A stretch of 64,000 nucleotides of DNA from Hymenopellis radicata. Lineage: Eukaryota > Basidiomycota > Agaricomycetes > Agaricales > Physalacriaceae. Location of the stretch: positions 186,001 to 250,000 of the forward strand of contig JADNRX010000027.1 of NCBI GenBank assembly GCA_015501595.1, given 5' to 3'. Positions 31,496-44,043 of the stretch are shown here, in pieces; the stretch's first letter is position 1, and every line of letters starts with the position of its first letter. The position numbers and the translations under genes are program-made. The notes under the pieces are model-generated. The model worked only from the letters and a program-made list of their open reading frames with translations. It had not been told where the DNA came from and ran no database searches.

Positions 31496-32953
31496 CTAGT
31501 TCAAGTCCTCGAGGCGCCGTTTGCCTGGACGAGTGGGCGGTCCTCTTTCGCCGACGTTAGCACGACGAGTACCGTTGCCGTTGAAATTGTCGAGGCTGAA
31601 TCGTTAGTACTGAGACTTTCAGAAGATCATTCGGACAAAACTTACAAGAGGCGATTCAGGCCTGATTCTGATGCTGCCATCCCGTTAGTGTCATGGCCGA
31701 TACCTGCAAGAAAATCGACCGTATCTCCGGAATCGGCGGGGAAGGCATCTAAGAAGTTATACATCCGCTGACCGCGATTAGCTCTGTAAAGCGATTTAAT
31801 CAGAGAAGCATAGAGAGGGGAGACATCGGACCCGGTTGTATCAGGCCCACATCCGTCTGGATAGTCACCAAAGTCGTTCAGTCCTCGTGCATATGCGATA
31901 TGCCTGGAGCCGTAGCGAAGGCGGACTCCTAGAGATCCGAGAGTCCTAACAAACATGCGCTCGTAATCCATGTTATAGTTGTCCAACCCGTGATGCCAAT
32001 CATTGTAGGTCGGGCATGAATCAGTTGGTAAAGGCCGGTTAGAGTCGAGCCTTTTAAGAACTGAACGAGAGCCTTGATAGAGGAGCAACGTAGGCCTACC
32101 ATACGAATGAGCTAGGGTTCGCACTCCAATAAACGACGGGAACTACAATGGGAGTTGAGGGTCATCCAGAAGGAATCAGTGAGAACCTGCTTACCGTGAA
32201 GAAACAGCTCCTTCCCGACTGCAGCATACCGTTGCACCATCTGGGCCCCCATGCTGTGCCCGCCCACGACGATCTCCTTCATGTTAGGATATGTCCTAAC
32301 GTCATTGAAGTACTGCAGGATCTGATCCAGCGCATCGTACGAAGAAACATTATGGCCATGAGGATAGACACTGGTCGCACCGAAAGACCAAGAGACGTCT
32401 ACCGAGGGCGTTAATTCTGTTGTATACCGAATAATACACGACGGACCATCCCAGGTAACAATGTCAGACCGCTCTATGTTGTTCTTCGTACTTGTGAAGT
32501 ACGGCGCCATCAGAGCCACTGAGTCTTGATTCACGTTGGGATTCAACTGGCTCGCTTTGTTCAAGGCTAATGACAAGATCGATCGAGAGTTTCAAGTTCG
32601 GCGATGGATCCCACGAACCTTCATGAATCGCGCCGAAATATCCATCAGAGCCACCATTGGCTCCGTGAATGTAAAGGACAGCACGTTGTACCTGTTGTCC
32701 GCGCACATTAGTACGTGCCCAGCGGTGCTCAAGGTGGAATGATCACCTTGGTGGTATCCTGGCGTTTTCCGTTTGGGAACGAGAAGTAGTTCAGCAGTGT
32801 AACGTTGCCCCCATTGTTGTCCTTGATATTGAAGTACGCAAGCTCAGCACCAGTGACTGGCGGAAGTTCTGGTACTGCGACACGTCGACCGGCATATTGC
32901 TGTGCGCAGACGAAGGAAGTAAAGAGTGTGGTGTAAATGAGCAACAGAAGCAT
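31496..32953 (-). CDS. Secreted alpha/beta-hydrolase-fold protein
   Basis: Six minus-strand exons (32747-32953, 32619-32691, 32195-32566, 32100-32142, 31646-32050, 31496-31595) sum to 399 residues in frame. The start MLLLLIYTTLFTSFVCAQQ is a good signal peptide. The hydrolase core is visible: AVLYIHGANGG (oxyanion-hole strand HGxN), VGGHSMGAQMVQRYA with the nucleophile Ser in GHSMG, VPVVYWSANPSSFVW, and a late His in AGIGHDTNGM. The protein is probably exported; the substrate is unknown. The catalytic Asp is not assigned with certainty. Introns are about 47-55 nt, one with a textbook tactaat branch site. No frame problem is seen. Confidence 0.82.
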
Positions 32954-33099
32954 ATCGAGAAAGAGGAGAATGACGAACCAGATATGCTCGAGGGAGTTTT
33001 TGTATCGTTGCGCGAGCGAGTTTGCTGTCAAGTTGGAAGCGCCCACGGAAACAAGCTTGCCCGGCTTGATGAAAATGATGGAGAGCCTGTATATTCCAT

Positions 33100-36000
33100 C
33101 ACCGAAAAAAACATCCGGCGAGTATCACGGAGCCCTGTATGACAACAATCCTGACCGCCTCCAAATTACTCGATGAGTGAAAAGTACTTCGCTTCAAACG
33201 GGACAAGTGAAGATCTCGCGTCGCGCCCTCTGTGGCCCTCATCCTGGTCATAATTGGGAACACGGACCTCTTCAGTTACACGTTATCAGAGGAGGTAAGA
33301 ATCTAAACCATGCGAGCTATCTGTGAATCTGTGGAGCTTCAGTTGGCGTACATGATGACATCCACAAGGGAACCGAACTCAGCAAAATGAAACAACATCA
33401 AGTTCCAGCAAAACACCTCTACTTACGCGCTTCACCGGGGGAATGGAAAAATTGAAGCTGTGATTGCTATACGAAATGTTCAGTACAAGTAAGCACTAAG
33501 CCTGATTGGCCCCATACATGCCAGCGAAATGGAAAGCAGGTTGACTACAAAACACAACAAGTTCTGATTCACCACGAAGGCAAGGAAATTCCAAAAATTT
33601 ATGAGGTGGAACGATCCACATCTCGACTGCATGAATCCCCGGGGAGTAAAGGGCCACTCTCGAGATATGAACACTCCCTCCTACGAATCGGAGGCACCAT
33701 GCTACCCGCCCGTATCTGCTCCTAAGTCAAACGCCCACGACCGAAACAGTCATGAGAGCCAGACAAACAGCCGCGCAAAAAGATACCCATCATCCACAGA
33801 CATCCTGCTCAACAAAGAGCAACATCACAAGATATGACAGTAGCCATAGCCCGTCAGCGAACTCACTACAACGACAAAGACATCGTCCGCCTCGGCCGCT
33901 CCTCAGTCCGATCCGTCGCCACACATTCTTCGCCCGTCTTCTTGTACGTTGAAATTAACCGCACCTCCCAAAACGCAGGAAGCATCACACACACGCCTCA
34001 TCCATCAAGGAACACATCCTCCCGAGTCATCATTCTCTACACCAGACAGTGATGCAGCAAGTCCGCACTCCTCGTCGAATCTGTAGACTGTTTCCTAGCG
34101 CTCGAGAACGTATCTCTATTGAAGCATCCCGAAGGAGCCCCAATTGCCGGGGAGAACAACAGATCCAACAGAGCAGACACGAAGCCGACCAACATGACCA
34201 CCAGATAAATTGAACAACAGTCGACAAGGCATGCTCCCGACGATTCATCGACATATGCAGCGCTCCCTATAGTCAAAGGAAATATCAGACAGGTCATTCC
34301 ATAGAAGATCGAAGTCGAAAGAAGATGGCGACAGCTCAAGGAACTGTGATCTTCGCGGCGCTAAACGAAGTAGACAGATATATCCAGTCAAATAAGCGGA
34401 CTGCCAACTGGTACATGGACCAAGGCTCAATGTCTTCTGCGATGCAGATGCCGTGTCCAAGCACATCAAGCACGGCCGAATACAGACAAGCAACACGGCG
34501 ATAGACTCGCATCTCGCCATCCTGTCTTGGACAGACAAAATCTGGAGGGCAGCCACATCACACCCAGAGTACAGTCAAAATGCCATCCCGAAAGATAGGA
34601 AACGCCCACCAAGATTACTTGCGCTGTACCAAAGCAGATCCACGAAAGTCGCCGTCACATGTTCCCTCCGCCAATCGCAACTTTCCTGATATATCCTCGT
34701 AATTCCATTCCGATAAACCCATCGCATACAAAATCATTGTCGGCCATGCAGATTTCGATGCGCGCGCCGGCGCTTCGGAGCCGCCTTCGAACCGCTGTAT
34801 GTCTTGCGACGACAGCAAAATCCAAAGACAACTCCCTGGCAATCAAGGGAAATCCGCGTGAAAGGTTACCAGGGTTTGGCTGAGCCAGAGGAGGGGGACA
34901 CAGCAGTCCGGGAGTGCTGAGATTCTGTATGGGGACTTGTGTCTCCGAAGAGACAGAAACGAGCGTGTCACTGGAGACGACGAAGCATAGGAGGATGGGA
35001 GAATAGATGCGGGGAGTGAAGCGGCGAGAACGGTCTCGAAAAGAGACCTGTATGGAGCCCGTTGATGCCGTGGTGTAGACGGAACGCTGTGTGGAATCGG
35101 CTCAATTCCTCGTGAACGGTCATTAGGTCCCGCGACGCGTCTCTGGTTCTTCGCTCTAGTGCCTCCCTCCGCGAAAGGAACCGTACATTTCCGGCATCAC
35201 CTTCCCTTTCCAAAGAGCAACCTGCCGGAGCAGATAAACTCGGAGAATCGGGGTCCCGAGGTGACACATGAACGGTTCTGTGCGAGGCGGTTGAGGAGGA
35301 TAAGAGAGCACAAGAAGAACTTTCCGGAGATGCGATATGAGACCGCCACGAGAGACGTCATTGAGGACAAATGCGCGCTCCGTCCACTGGCACCAGCGCG
35401 AAATACCAGCCATCCGCTCCTCGTCCCGACGTCGTCACCCTAACGACGGACGCGACACGCTGAGCCGTTTCCCAAGCAGAAAGAGAACGTACAGCACCCC
35501 AAAGGTACGTAGGGTTAGAATCACACTCCCATGTTAAGCAGGAAGCGGTTGGCTTCGGTGAAATTGCGCAAAGAATGGGTTTATCGGAGATGGAGAGGGG
35601 GTCCGAAGCAGTCCCAGACCGGGGAGGCGCTCTTGACGGGCATGTAGACGGACGACCTGGGTTGGTGGTATGAAAGAGAGAAGCAAAAGCGCGTCACAAA
35701 GGAAAGGGTCAAGCGCGTACACAAAGCCAAACATGTTGGATGCCGGGATGCCGGCCGACACAACACAAGGTAACCTAAGGTAACATTGTGCACAGAATGA
35801 CTTTACAGAACGAGTCAATAGTACTTATTGTGATATCCAATGCTCTACGTTCGACACCACAGGCGAGCTGGCGGATCTTCCAGGTCTTGGACTGCCAACT
35901 ACATAATTGACCAAACTCTCTGCTGAAGAACTTGAAAGACTCTTTGCAGCTCCTCGTCTAAAGATATCACAAAATTCGCAATATGAAGAACCTTTGTGTC

Positions 36001-36149
36001 AAAGAGGTATCTAAAGGGAATGGCACGTCATCCGGTGAGTTGCCTTGATTCAGTGTGGCGCGACATTCAGGCCAAGATTCAGTAACGCCGTGGTAGGCAG
36101 GTCATCTGCATTTTCAACTAATCTCGCAATGCTCATATCAGTCACGAGC
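33100..36149. other. Three kilobases without a supportable gene
   Basis: Several medium open frames overlap on both strands but I could not join them into a protein. The most protein-like is minus 34037-34339, which encodes a hydrophobic stretch (CLVDCCSIYLVVMLVGFVSALLDLL) after a plausible splice acceptor, perhaps an exon of a membrane protein. Minus 34900-35550 also has long frames with splice-like ends. It may be decayed gene or transposon sequence. Confidence 0.3.
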
Positions 36150-36960
36150 ATTATGAAAGCGAGAATGAGGTCAACGAACGTCCGGTACATGAGCGACTAA
36201 GACGCTCGCATAGAACGCCTTCCTCGTCAGACCTGCACTGCAGAGAAACCCAAGGCAGATATAGACCAGCGGAGATCCCACCCGACCGAGCAAAGAGGTG
36301 GTTTCGACTGTTGCATGTCATCGTGCTTCTCCCAAAGTGTGCATGCATATTCCTGTATACCGCTTGCAATTGGAAACCCACCGATCGCTTGTACCACAAG
36401 ACTATGGACATTCGGATTCGATGAGACGTTGAACGCCAGTCAAGAGAGTCGACGGAGAGCTTTTCGGCTGCAGATGCAACGGCATTTGTCTCCATCTCTT
36501 TCAACGTCATCAACTGTTGAATATGGTCTTGGAGGCGATCATGGAGAAATGGCCCTCTATACCAGAAAGCCATAATAGACAAAATCGGTCAAAGGCGTCT
36601 GATACGGACATTGGGGAAAGAATATAGGCATCGCATTACTGAACCGTGAGGACGTCTACAGCCCAGGCTAGTGCCCGCGAGAAAGAGAGCAAGAGAGGCA
36701 TGCATAATGAGGGGGAGCAGTCCAGTGTTAGGGTTACACGGCGGCCATTTCTTGCTGTGAGACTGACAACCCAAAGGCCGTTGACCCAAACGACGTTCGG
36801 GTCTGGTCGAAATGTGGCCGCCCGATTTATGGAGGGAAAGGTGCCAATGTTTGCAAGGGAGGAAGAGTCTCCGTTGGCCATGGATAGCTGGACCAAGACA
36901 AGGTCGTACAAAAGTAATGCAGACATCGTGGTTTAATCTGCCTGGAGATCCAAAGAATGT
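36150..36960 (-). pseudogene. Degenerate DUF6535 gene fragment
   Basis: Minus-strand pieces match the intact paralogues in order: MSALLLYDLVLVQLSMANG, then VWVNGLWVVSLTA, PSLCMPLLLSFSRALAWAV, and further down KLSVDSLDWRSTSHRIRM and VLWYKRSVGFQL. The intact copies have MSAVLLHDLVSIQLAMAD, VWVNGLWLVSLTA and FSVDALDWLFHSSSN. Frames change between blocks and large parts are missing, so this is a third, decayed copy lying between the two full-length ones. Confidence 0.75.
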
Positions 36961-37216
36961 TTTCTGTGACACAGAAGTGCGCACAGCGCCTGATGCTGCT
37001 GCTGGGCTACTGGTCGGGCGGCGTTTTGGTGTCATTGGGCGATTCGGAATCCGACATGCCAGTCGTGGGAGTTGGAAAGAACGCGACACGACACCATGAT
37101 GGTGCTATAGCGCGCCCAAAGCGGAATTTCAAAACCGACAAGATGAGCGTCGCTGCTGAGACACGATCGGCGATCGAAGCAAGAACTCTCTGGTTCTAAC
37201 CATCATCTCGACGTGC

Positions 37217-37798
37217 ATGACCGCCATGGACTCTTCATTTCACTATCACGACGTGTTCTCACTCCAATCCGAGCCATTCACTGTGTCCGATGCTGTCCCA
37301 CTCACGCTCCCAACCCAGAGTCCACAGCTCCCCGCACCAATGCTGCCTTGGAATCCAAATCGCTCACAGGATATCACGGGTTGGATGGACATGACCTCGA
37401 AAATCCAGAAGGGAGCCGGGGTGCGTAAAGAGAAGAAAAAGAAACCTCGCGCTGGTAGTGCTGCTTTCCGTGTGCCAGGATATGGGCGTCCGCCACCGCC
37501 GCCGCCGCGTCGCATAAACGCTCCCTCTCACAAAAAAGTCTCGTCTCCGAACCCAGTTTCATCCTCTCCAGCGAACACAGTGCTATCAGGAGACCATTAT
37601 ACAGCAGCGCCTGCGTTGACTTTCGAAAAATCACCCATTCCTACTACCTTGTTCTCCTTCTCGGTTGCCCTTCCTAGTGACCAGATCGCATACCCCAGCT
37701 TCGACACCGTTGATCCATGCTTCCTCACTTGTACCCAACCAGAATCGTTCGATCATGTCCTTGAGCGCGCTGTGCAATCCAGTTACTTTATCGGCTGA
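37217..37798 (+). CDS. Hypothetical proline/serine-rich protein (193 aa)
   Basis: A single uninterrupted frame, with starts at 37217 or 37226. It is largely low in complexity: a KEKKKKPRAG basic patch that could be a nuclear localisation signal, then a PPPPPP run and a Ser/Pro-rich tail. I recognise no family. The frame is not a shadow of another gene and has no stop over 580 bp, but without a domain or splice evidence it remains tentative. Confidence 0.4.
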   Translation: MTAMDSSFHYHDVFSLQSEPFTVSDAVPLTLPTQSPQLPAPMLPWNPNRSQDITGWMDMTSKIQKGAGVRKEKKKKPRAGSAAFRVPGYGRPPPPPPRRINAPSHKKVSSPNPVSSSPANTVLSGDHYTAAPALTFEKSPIPTTLFSFSVALPSDQIAYPSFDTVDPCFLTCTQPESFDHVLERAVQSSYFIG

Positions 37799-37955
37799 AG
37801 CAAACTGCACTAATTAACGACGAATTGTGTCTAGATGTGTAGGTCGTGCTATGGTTATACCCGATTGAAGCTAAGCATTGCCCAGACATAGAATAGTACA
37901 ACCAGGAATGGCACCTGTATCCATACTCTGTAACATATCCTCTCTCTTTCTCTCT

Positions 37956-39622
37956 TCAGTCATCATCGTCCATGGTTATACCGCATTCCACTTTCAATGA
38001 GCGATAAATAACCTTCCAGCGTTCGTCATTCTTGAAATACAACCAACGCGGGACGCGTATCATTTCCAACCGAACGTGCCTGGGGTACGAGGCTTCCCCG
38101 AGGGATGTGGACTGTATTCCGACGTCCATAGCGTTGGCAGTCGGGGTATGACTGTCCGACGAAATGAACGCTACAACGTCTAGACACCGACCCTCCAACA
38201 TGTCGTAGATGACGGACATGTTTTGAGCCAAGGAGTCACCACAGCGATTGTCGCTAATGTCCAAAACGCGGAGGCGAGGTAGCGAGGACATCGAAGAGAC
38301 TTTGAGCCCAGAAATGAACTCGGGCGTAAGGCTACTGTCGGAAATGCGGAAGTTTTCGACGTGCGGGGTCTGCAACAGGAATCGGAGGATATGATGCATA
38401 AGATCGGAATGCTGACACATGCCACAGGAGATATGGAGTTTGGTCAACTTCTCTGCTTGTTGGGGTTCAAGACAGGAAGATGTAGCAGCCTATTCGGAAT
38501 GGAACGAAAGTTAAGCCTGAGGTCACAGAGAGAAGGCATATCCACAGTTGAGAACAACTTGTCTAATGCCGCCTCCGACGTGGACACCGCAGTCTCTGTG
38601 ACCGAAAGATGAAGAAGTTTCGGAAGGGATACTTTGATGTCTTCCGACGGCGCTCGCCATGTTCCGCATCAAGGCTGACTAAACTCGACATTTTCTGAAG
38701 AAGTTCAAATGCGCCGTCAATAATTGCAAAATCATTGAGATGGGTGAGCGAGCTCAAGGGAAGGGAGACACGGAATGGCGAGTCTAGGTCTGCATCTAAT
38801 ATGCGAAGAGCCGGTGCGTTTGTTGGGTTAAATATGTCCAGGACGACATCGGAATCATCGTCTTCGCAAATGACTAAGACAAGGTGCTCCAAACGAGAGA
38901 AAACATTGCCCGAAAAGCATGAGTGCAACGATTGCAAGATACATTTGTCGAGAAATGCTTCCAGCGAGGAATGGATGCCTCCAGAATGGGAATGATTGGG
39001 TGGTCTTCTATATCCGGCTCAGCAGTGATGAAGAGGGACAAGGGCAAGCCTTTAGAGCGCTCAATAAATAGCGCCATCTTATATGCTAGCTGGCGGGGAG
39101 CGACACCCTCTGGGAAAAGATCAAAATGAACGTCGATCTACGTCCACAAGCGCGGCAATGCGAGTGCAAGGTGTCGCCATCGACGACACACACTTGCTAA
39201 TGTCCAAGGTGCTGAAGAGGATCGAGTGAGGTCAACCGGGGCATAGCATGCCAGTGCTTGATCTCCCATGTCCGCACGCAATGCGAAAATATCTCGGCCA
39301 CGAGTTCATTTGGAAGGGAGCGCATGGGGTGTAGAAGGGATTTCGCGTCCGCGAGATGAGATTCGGCTTGGGCACGCGCGCGCACGAGGAGGTCCATCAG
39401 CTCCTTCGCCTGGACGATTTTTTGGTCCAAGTCATGGATGATGCCAGGCGACTTTTCCACGACGAGGCGGAAGTCAGCTAGTTCAGCCTCGAGTGGGGGA
39501 TGATTGCGGCGAAGAAGTTGTTCAACACGCGCGGTTCGCTTTATAGCGGGATCGTCGGGTTGAAGGGAGAGAAATGCACAGGTAGGGCATGGCGCCGTGT
39601 TTCCGACCAAAGGAGTCGGCAT
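37956..39622 (-). CDS. F-box/leucine-rich-repeat protein broken by four -1 frameshifts and one stop
   Basis: The start MPTPLVGNTAPCPTC leads to a heptad-rich helix (IIHDLDQKIVQAKELMDLL) and an F-box (LPNELVAEIFSHCV). The usual basidiomycete F-box continuation follows in the next frame (WTLASVCRRWRHLALALPRLW) and then LRR-like strands (FSRLEHLVLVICEDD, LPRLRVLDISDNR) to the stop at 37956. Frame changes fall at about 39208, 38970, 38647 and 38475. Each needs one added base, mostly beside a short G/C or A/T run. With four bases restored the length is a whole 557 codons. A TAG remains after PRLWT near 39137-39139. F-box proteins act as SCF ligase adaptors. The gene is either mis-sequenced or a young pseudogene. 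Confidence 0.6.
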
Positions 39623-39968
39623 TTCGAACTGAGAGAGACAGAGTAATCAGTCAGTAAGAGTAAAATCAAGGGATGAATATACTTACAGAGGTGTGGCACG
39701 AAAAGAAAGTACGTTTGATGCTAAAAGTAATAGTGAGCTTCCGTTTTAATCAAACGAATAGGAATTATTGAACTTGTCTATGTATCGTCAAATAGGATGG
39801 ACGACAGAGATGTTAGACCCGGCGCGAGTGTACGGAGTATGCTGCAGTGCAGCAGTGCGACTGTGTGGTAAGGAAAGGAGAAGGTGTCACGTTCGCGACC
39901 ATGTCACTAATCATGTGGTGCCTGTGACATTTCCTCCTTCCTTCGCCCCACCATCTTTGGCGACGAAC

Positions 39969-41092
39969 ATGCCAACCAAGTCGGAGAACGATCTCAAGGC
40001 GGAATGGCTTCAAGCCAATGTGTCTTATGTGAGATAACTGGACTAATACGGCGCATATATTCATACTTTTGCAGCTCTGCGACTCGTGCAAGATCGATGG
40101 CATGGGCTGTAGGAAGCAACCCAATGCAATCGCGTGCGTACAGTGCAAAAGTAAGAAAAGAGATTGTTCGAGAATGGTGGAATGGCGTAAGTGGAAGGAG
40201 GAGCACATCCATAGCACATCGACGTCCAAGACTTCCTCGGTAAAGAGAACAACCATACGCGTTCCCCGAATACAGCAGTCAACCCTCCATTGCAGCCAGT
40301 GAGTCATATCATTATATTCTCGCAACGAATTGTTCAGATCATATAGCTCGTCTGGACCGAAAATATGGCGCCAGCCACTACCGCCCAACCTACGCCTGTT
40401 TTCCGTGGTTGGGCCGACGATCAGCAGTCTCGTCTACCAAGAAACAAATATGGCTCCGACGCCCCCTTCGACATCGCCCTCTTCAGCTACTCAGTTGCTC
40501 CTTGACACAACGCAAGAGGAAAAGCCAGATATCGCTTCCAGGCCCAAGCCAACGCCAATCATACCTTTGCAACTGCTTCCTATTCCTCAGCCTCCCCCTC
40601 AACATCCTTCGTTCGGAGCACCGCCTCAAGACGTTGTTCGACGTCTCGAGAACCAAATTCGTACCCTCAAACGGGACCTCCTGGAAAAAGAAAATGCTGT
40701 CGACACTCTCTCTGGTTTGTGTTTTCTTGTGGCTACCTTTGTCAAACTAATCTCATCTCCAGCTGCCAAGAACGACTCGATATCGAGCTCCGAGATCTAC
40801 GCAAAACACGCCTGGACGAATTCCTGCATATCAGCGCGAACCGCATCAAATTTCAGGGATAGTGAATCGCTTTTTTGCCCGCCAGCTGTCGGCCACGGAC
40901 TTCAGGAAAGAGCTGCAAGAATTTCAGCAAATACTGGAGGAGCTAGGCGCGAGACATCTGGATCAGTTCCCGACTGATTTCGACGATGGAGTAGACCTGC
41001 TTGACAACTATCGCAGCGATTCCGGACGGCGCGGACGTTCTGATGGTGATCTCTTGGATTCCCGCGAGGCGAAGAAACTACGAACGGAGTGA
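39969..41092 (+). CDS. Zn-cluster-like coiled-coil protein, one -1 frameshift
   Basis: Four exons (39969-40019, 40075-40298, 40338-40718, 40763-41092). Exon 2 encodes a Cys-x2-Cys-x6-Cys-x8-Cys-x2-Cys-x6-Cys array (CDSCKIDGMGC, then CVQCKSKKRDC), like a Zn2Cys6 binuclear cluster but with a longer linker. A Pro/Ser linker and a coiled coil follow (VVRRLENQIRTLKRDLLEKE, then CQERLDIELRDLRKTRLDEF). The last frame (VNRFFARQLSATDFRKELQE) is reached only if one G is added to the ggg at 40856-40858; then the total is 328 residues. The middle exon's frame is the least certain. It is probably DNA-binding and dimeric, by analogy. Confidence 0.55.
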
Positions 41093-42274
41093 CGCTTCTC
41101 TCTTTTACCTCTTACTGCTTTGGCGTGATTGCTCCTGTATTTTATGCTCTATTTGCTCCAACATGCGCGTTTGTACTCTAAACGAGGCGTAACAAGGAAT
41201 ACTCGTTGCTTTGCTTTTCCATGGCTTGTGATTGCTGTACGAAGGTTGCCAGCTCATGTTTAAGCACTATGATGGTGAGTTCTTCAGAGGACAGAACAGC
41301 CAGTCGATTACTTCGATTTCGATTTACATCATTCTTGTCAGCTCTGACCGGAGCACCGCTGTGCTTGATCTTTTTGAGCTCAGACTCAGGCTCTCAGTGC
41401 TCAGCTACGACGTGAGTACGTGGGACTCGGACTGTCATAGCAATCAACGGCATCTGCTAACTTGTATCTGTTCCTCCTTCGCTCTTGTACGCGACTATGC
41501 CCACCAAGACGGGGAAGAATATGAGAGAGAGATACAGTATCCAAAGTAATAGCTTTCCCTCTCTTCTTGACCCGCATATATTCACTCATTTTGGCCAGAA
41601 AGTAGAAGGGCTGCAACATACTAAATACTCTAGGCAACGGTGTATATTGCTCTCCTCCGAATTGTCTGCCCAAGAGTCTAGGTATCCTTTCCGTTCGCGA
41701 CTATATCGAATCATCGACCCCTACTCTTTCACTATTCTTGTTCCACGACTGCATGAAAACTATCTACCTTCGTTACCAATACTGTTCCCACCCCTTTACC
41801 AGCATACGGTTTCGGCACGGTACATCATATCCTGGACGTCAGTGTCTGTGCAGCTGTTATTTTTACAGTGCGAAGAAAGCTGGTAACATCAGAACTGAGA
41901 ATCCCTACTATGAATTTGTCAACAGTTCAACCAGTCGCGTCAACAAGTCCATCGACTTGTATCACGATGGGCTTTCCTGGAGAACTTGATGGCAATGGTC
42001 CTGCTGAGCAGATGTTGACAAATACCCGACAGATTGAACGTTTCTACGTTGCTCATGCTCTATGACGCATATGTCGTTCAACGCCATTCGATCGTAACAG
42101 TGCCACGTTCCTTGACTCGTCCTGACTTGACTCTCCCGTTTAAAGCCATGTTCGCCGCGCAGGTCTGAACCACTCTGTTCCCCTTCATCCAGACTCAACA
42201 GAAAACGAACAATGATCCCTCGAATATCCTCTATTCTCGCCAATACTTCATACAAATAAACTACAAGCAGCGAC
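41093..42274. other. Intergenic
   Basis: Short open frames only, none with a recognisable motif or consistent splice partners. Confidence 0.4.
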
Positions 42275-43473
42275 ATGTTTGGCGAATCTGAATCGGAGAG
42301 CCCCCGTGTCCCAGCCCTTGGGACTCCCTTATCTCGACACCGGCCTCGTCGTCGCCCTCGCCCCTTTCACGCCCAGTGAGCACTTCGCCGGTGCTGACCA
42401 GCATCCCCAAACTTGTACCCGAATCCGACGAGGGAAATGTCGAGTACAAGCTGCAGCTGCTCTCGCCTTCGGCCACCCGTTTTGCGCGTCTCGTAACGCA
42501 GCTCAAATGGCGTCTGCTCGAGGGCGGTGGCCAGGCATACTATGAGCTCGGCGTGGCAGACTCGGGTGCTTTGGTCGGACTGCCGCGGTCCGAGCTCGAG
42601 CAGACTTTGGAGACGCTGGAGATGATGGCAGGGGAGATTGGAGCGAGTGTTATCGTGGTCAAGGAGATTGAAGTACCCGCCGCGTTGACGACGCTGGCCA
42701 TTTTAGAGGACTACAACGGGAGCCACCGTAGAAGGGAGGCATTTAGGGTGTCTTCGGATGACTCCTTCTTCGATGGGGGTCACACCACGGGTACAGAGAC
42801 GGAAACGGACGCCGACAACGACAATTCCGAGTCCGATGCTGGATTGCGCGATGCTTCCTCCTCGTCACTCGCCATATTCTCCATGGATCTCGAGTCCGAA
42901 GCATCCGAGTCAGAGCCAGCTCATACCTTCTCCATCGACCTCGAAATTTCCTCAGTGTTTAAACCGCGTCCTGTCCGCAGACGAGTCAACCCGTTAGGCA
43001 CCCTCCCTCCTAACGAGAACAAGAAGCTGAAGAAGAAGTTCAAGCATATGTCGCGGGAAAACGCTGATGGAGAGGTGATCACCAAGGGCCAGAAGCGGCG
43101 GCAAGCGAGGGACCGCAGGAGGGAGGACCGCCGCAAGGCGCTCGAGGTGCATGCGACGGAGGCACTGCCCCCCACCAAAGACGTCGCTACAGACGAGCTG
43201 GTTTCTGGGCTCGAGGAACTGCATGTCTCGGTTGAGCCGCAGCCCTTTGCCACGACGGACGATGCTATACCTGCCATCAGTCTTACCGAGGTTGACGGTG
43301 ACGACGACGTGTTCGCCACCCCAGCGCCTGCGTCGCACTCCTTTGCGAAAAAAGTGCAAGTTCCGGGAACAGGGGACGGCGGGGAGCCCAGGCTTATCGT
43401 GGAAGCGCTGGTTGTGCGCAAGATGTCGTTAGAGGAGGCGTTTTTGGATTTTGGAGGATTCGCACTTGAGTGA
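42275..43473 (+). CDS. GTPBP1/2 N-terminus-like protein lacking a GTPase domain
   Basis: The conserved core is EYKLQLLSPSATRFARLVTQ, KWRLLEGGGQAYYELGVADS and LETLEMMAGEIGASVIVVKE. It matches the N-terminal region of GTPBP1/GTPBP2-type translational GTPases. No P-loop or other G motif follows; the rest is acidic and Ser-rich with a basic KKLKKKFKHMSREN / KGQKRRQARDRRREDRRK segment. It is therefore a stand-alone version of that domain, perhaps RNA- or ribosome-associated by analogy. The natural start at 42275 (MFGESESESPRVP) reaches PWDSLISTPASSS only if one C is added to the ccc at 42310-42312, giving 399 residues. Otherwise translation would start at the ATG at 42376. Confidence 0.65.
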
Positions 43474-44043
43474 TTGTTTTCCTTTTTTTGGCTTTGGGCA
43501 CTACAGCGCTACTTCAATTAATTTATAGATGTACACTTTATACATGTGTTTCTGTACCATCAATGTATTGGACTCTACATATGGTTTATCAGTCCGTGGT
43601 CAGCATGAGATCCTTTGAGCGCTTGCTAATCGCAACCAAAAACGTTTTGACATGGAAGAAATTTCTGTGTTGAGCATTTAGATTTAGTAAGGGCGTTCGA
43701 CCTCACCTCAGCGGGTATGTATCATTGTCACTATCGCCGACGAAGCTTGAAGTTGGATGGGTTCGTCACAATCCGTTTCGCTGTCGTTCAGAATAGTATC
43801 AATGTTCATGGCTTGCGAATTGCTGCTAAGAGGCATGCGTCGGGTTCAGTTCAACCAGACGCGAGATTTCACGAAAGGCAGTGATAGGTCGCCATCTCAG
43901 CGCTTCTAAGACCGCTAAGCTAAGTTGAAAGTTGACAGCAGGCCAGTGCTGCAGCGCCCAGGTCCCGATCATCATCATACGTGCCGTGCGAAAATAGTGC
44001 TGAACTTGCTTTGCTGTTGACCACCAAGTGACTACCAGTGCTC
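43474..44043. other. Intergenic
   Basis: 3'-UTR-like AT-rich sequence and the promoter region of the DUF6535 gene. I see no clear TATA box. Confidence 0.4.

Noticed and set aside
32530..32620. An apparent frameshift in the alpha/beta hydrolase
   Set aside because: A normal 52-nt intron (gttcgt...cattag) explains the frame change.
42921..43421. Serine-rich 166-codon minus-strand frame
   Set aside because: Antisense shadow of the GTPBP-like gene.
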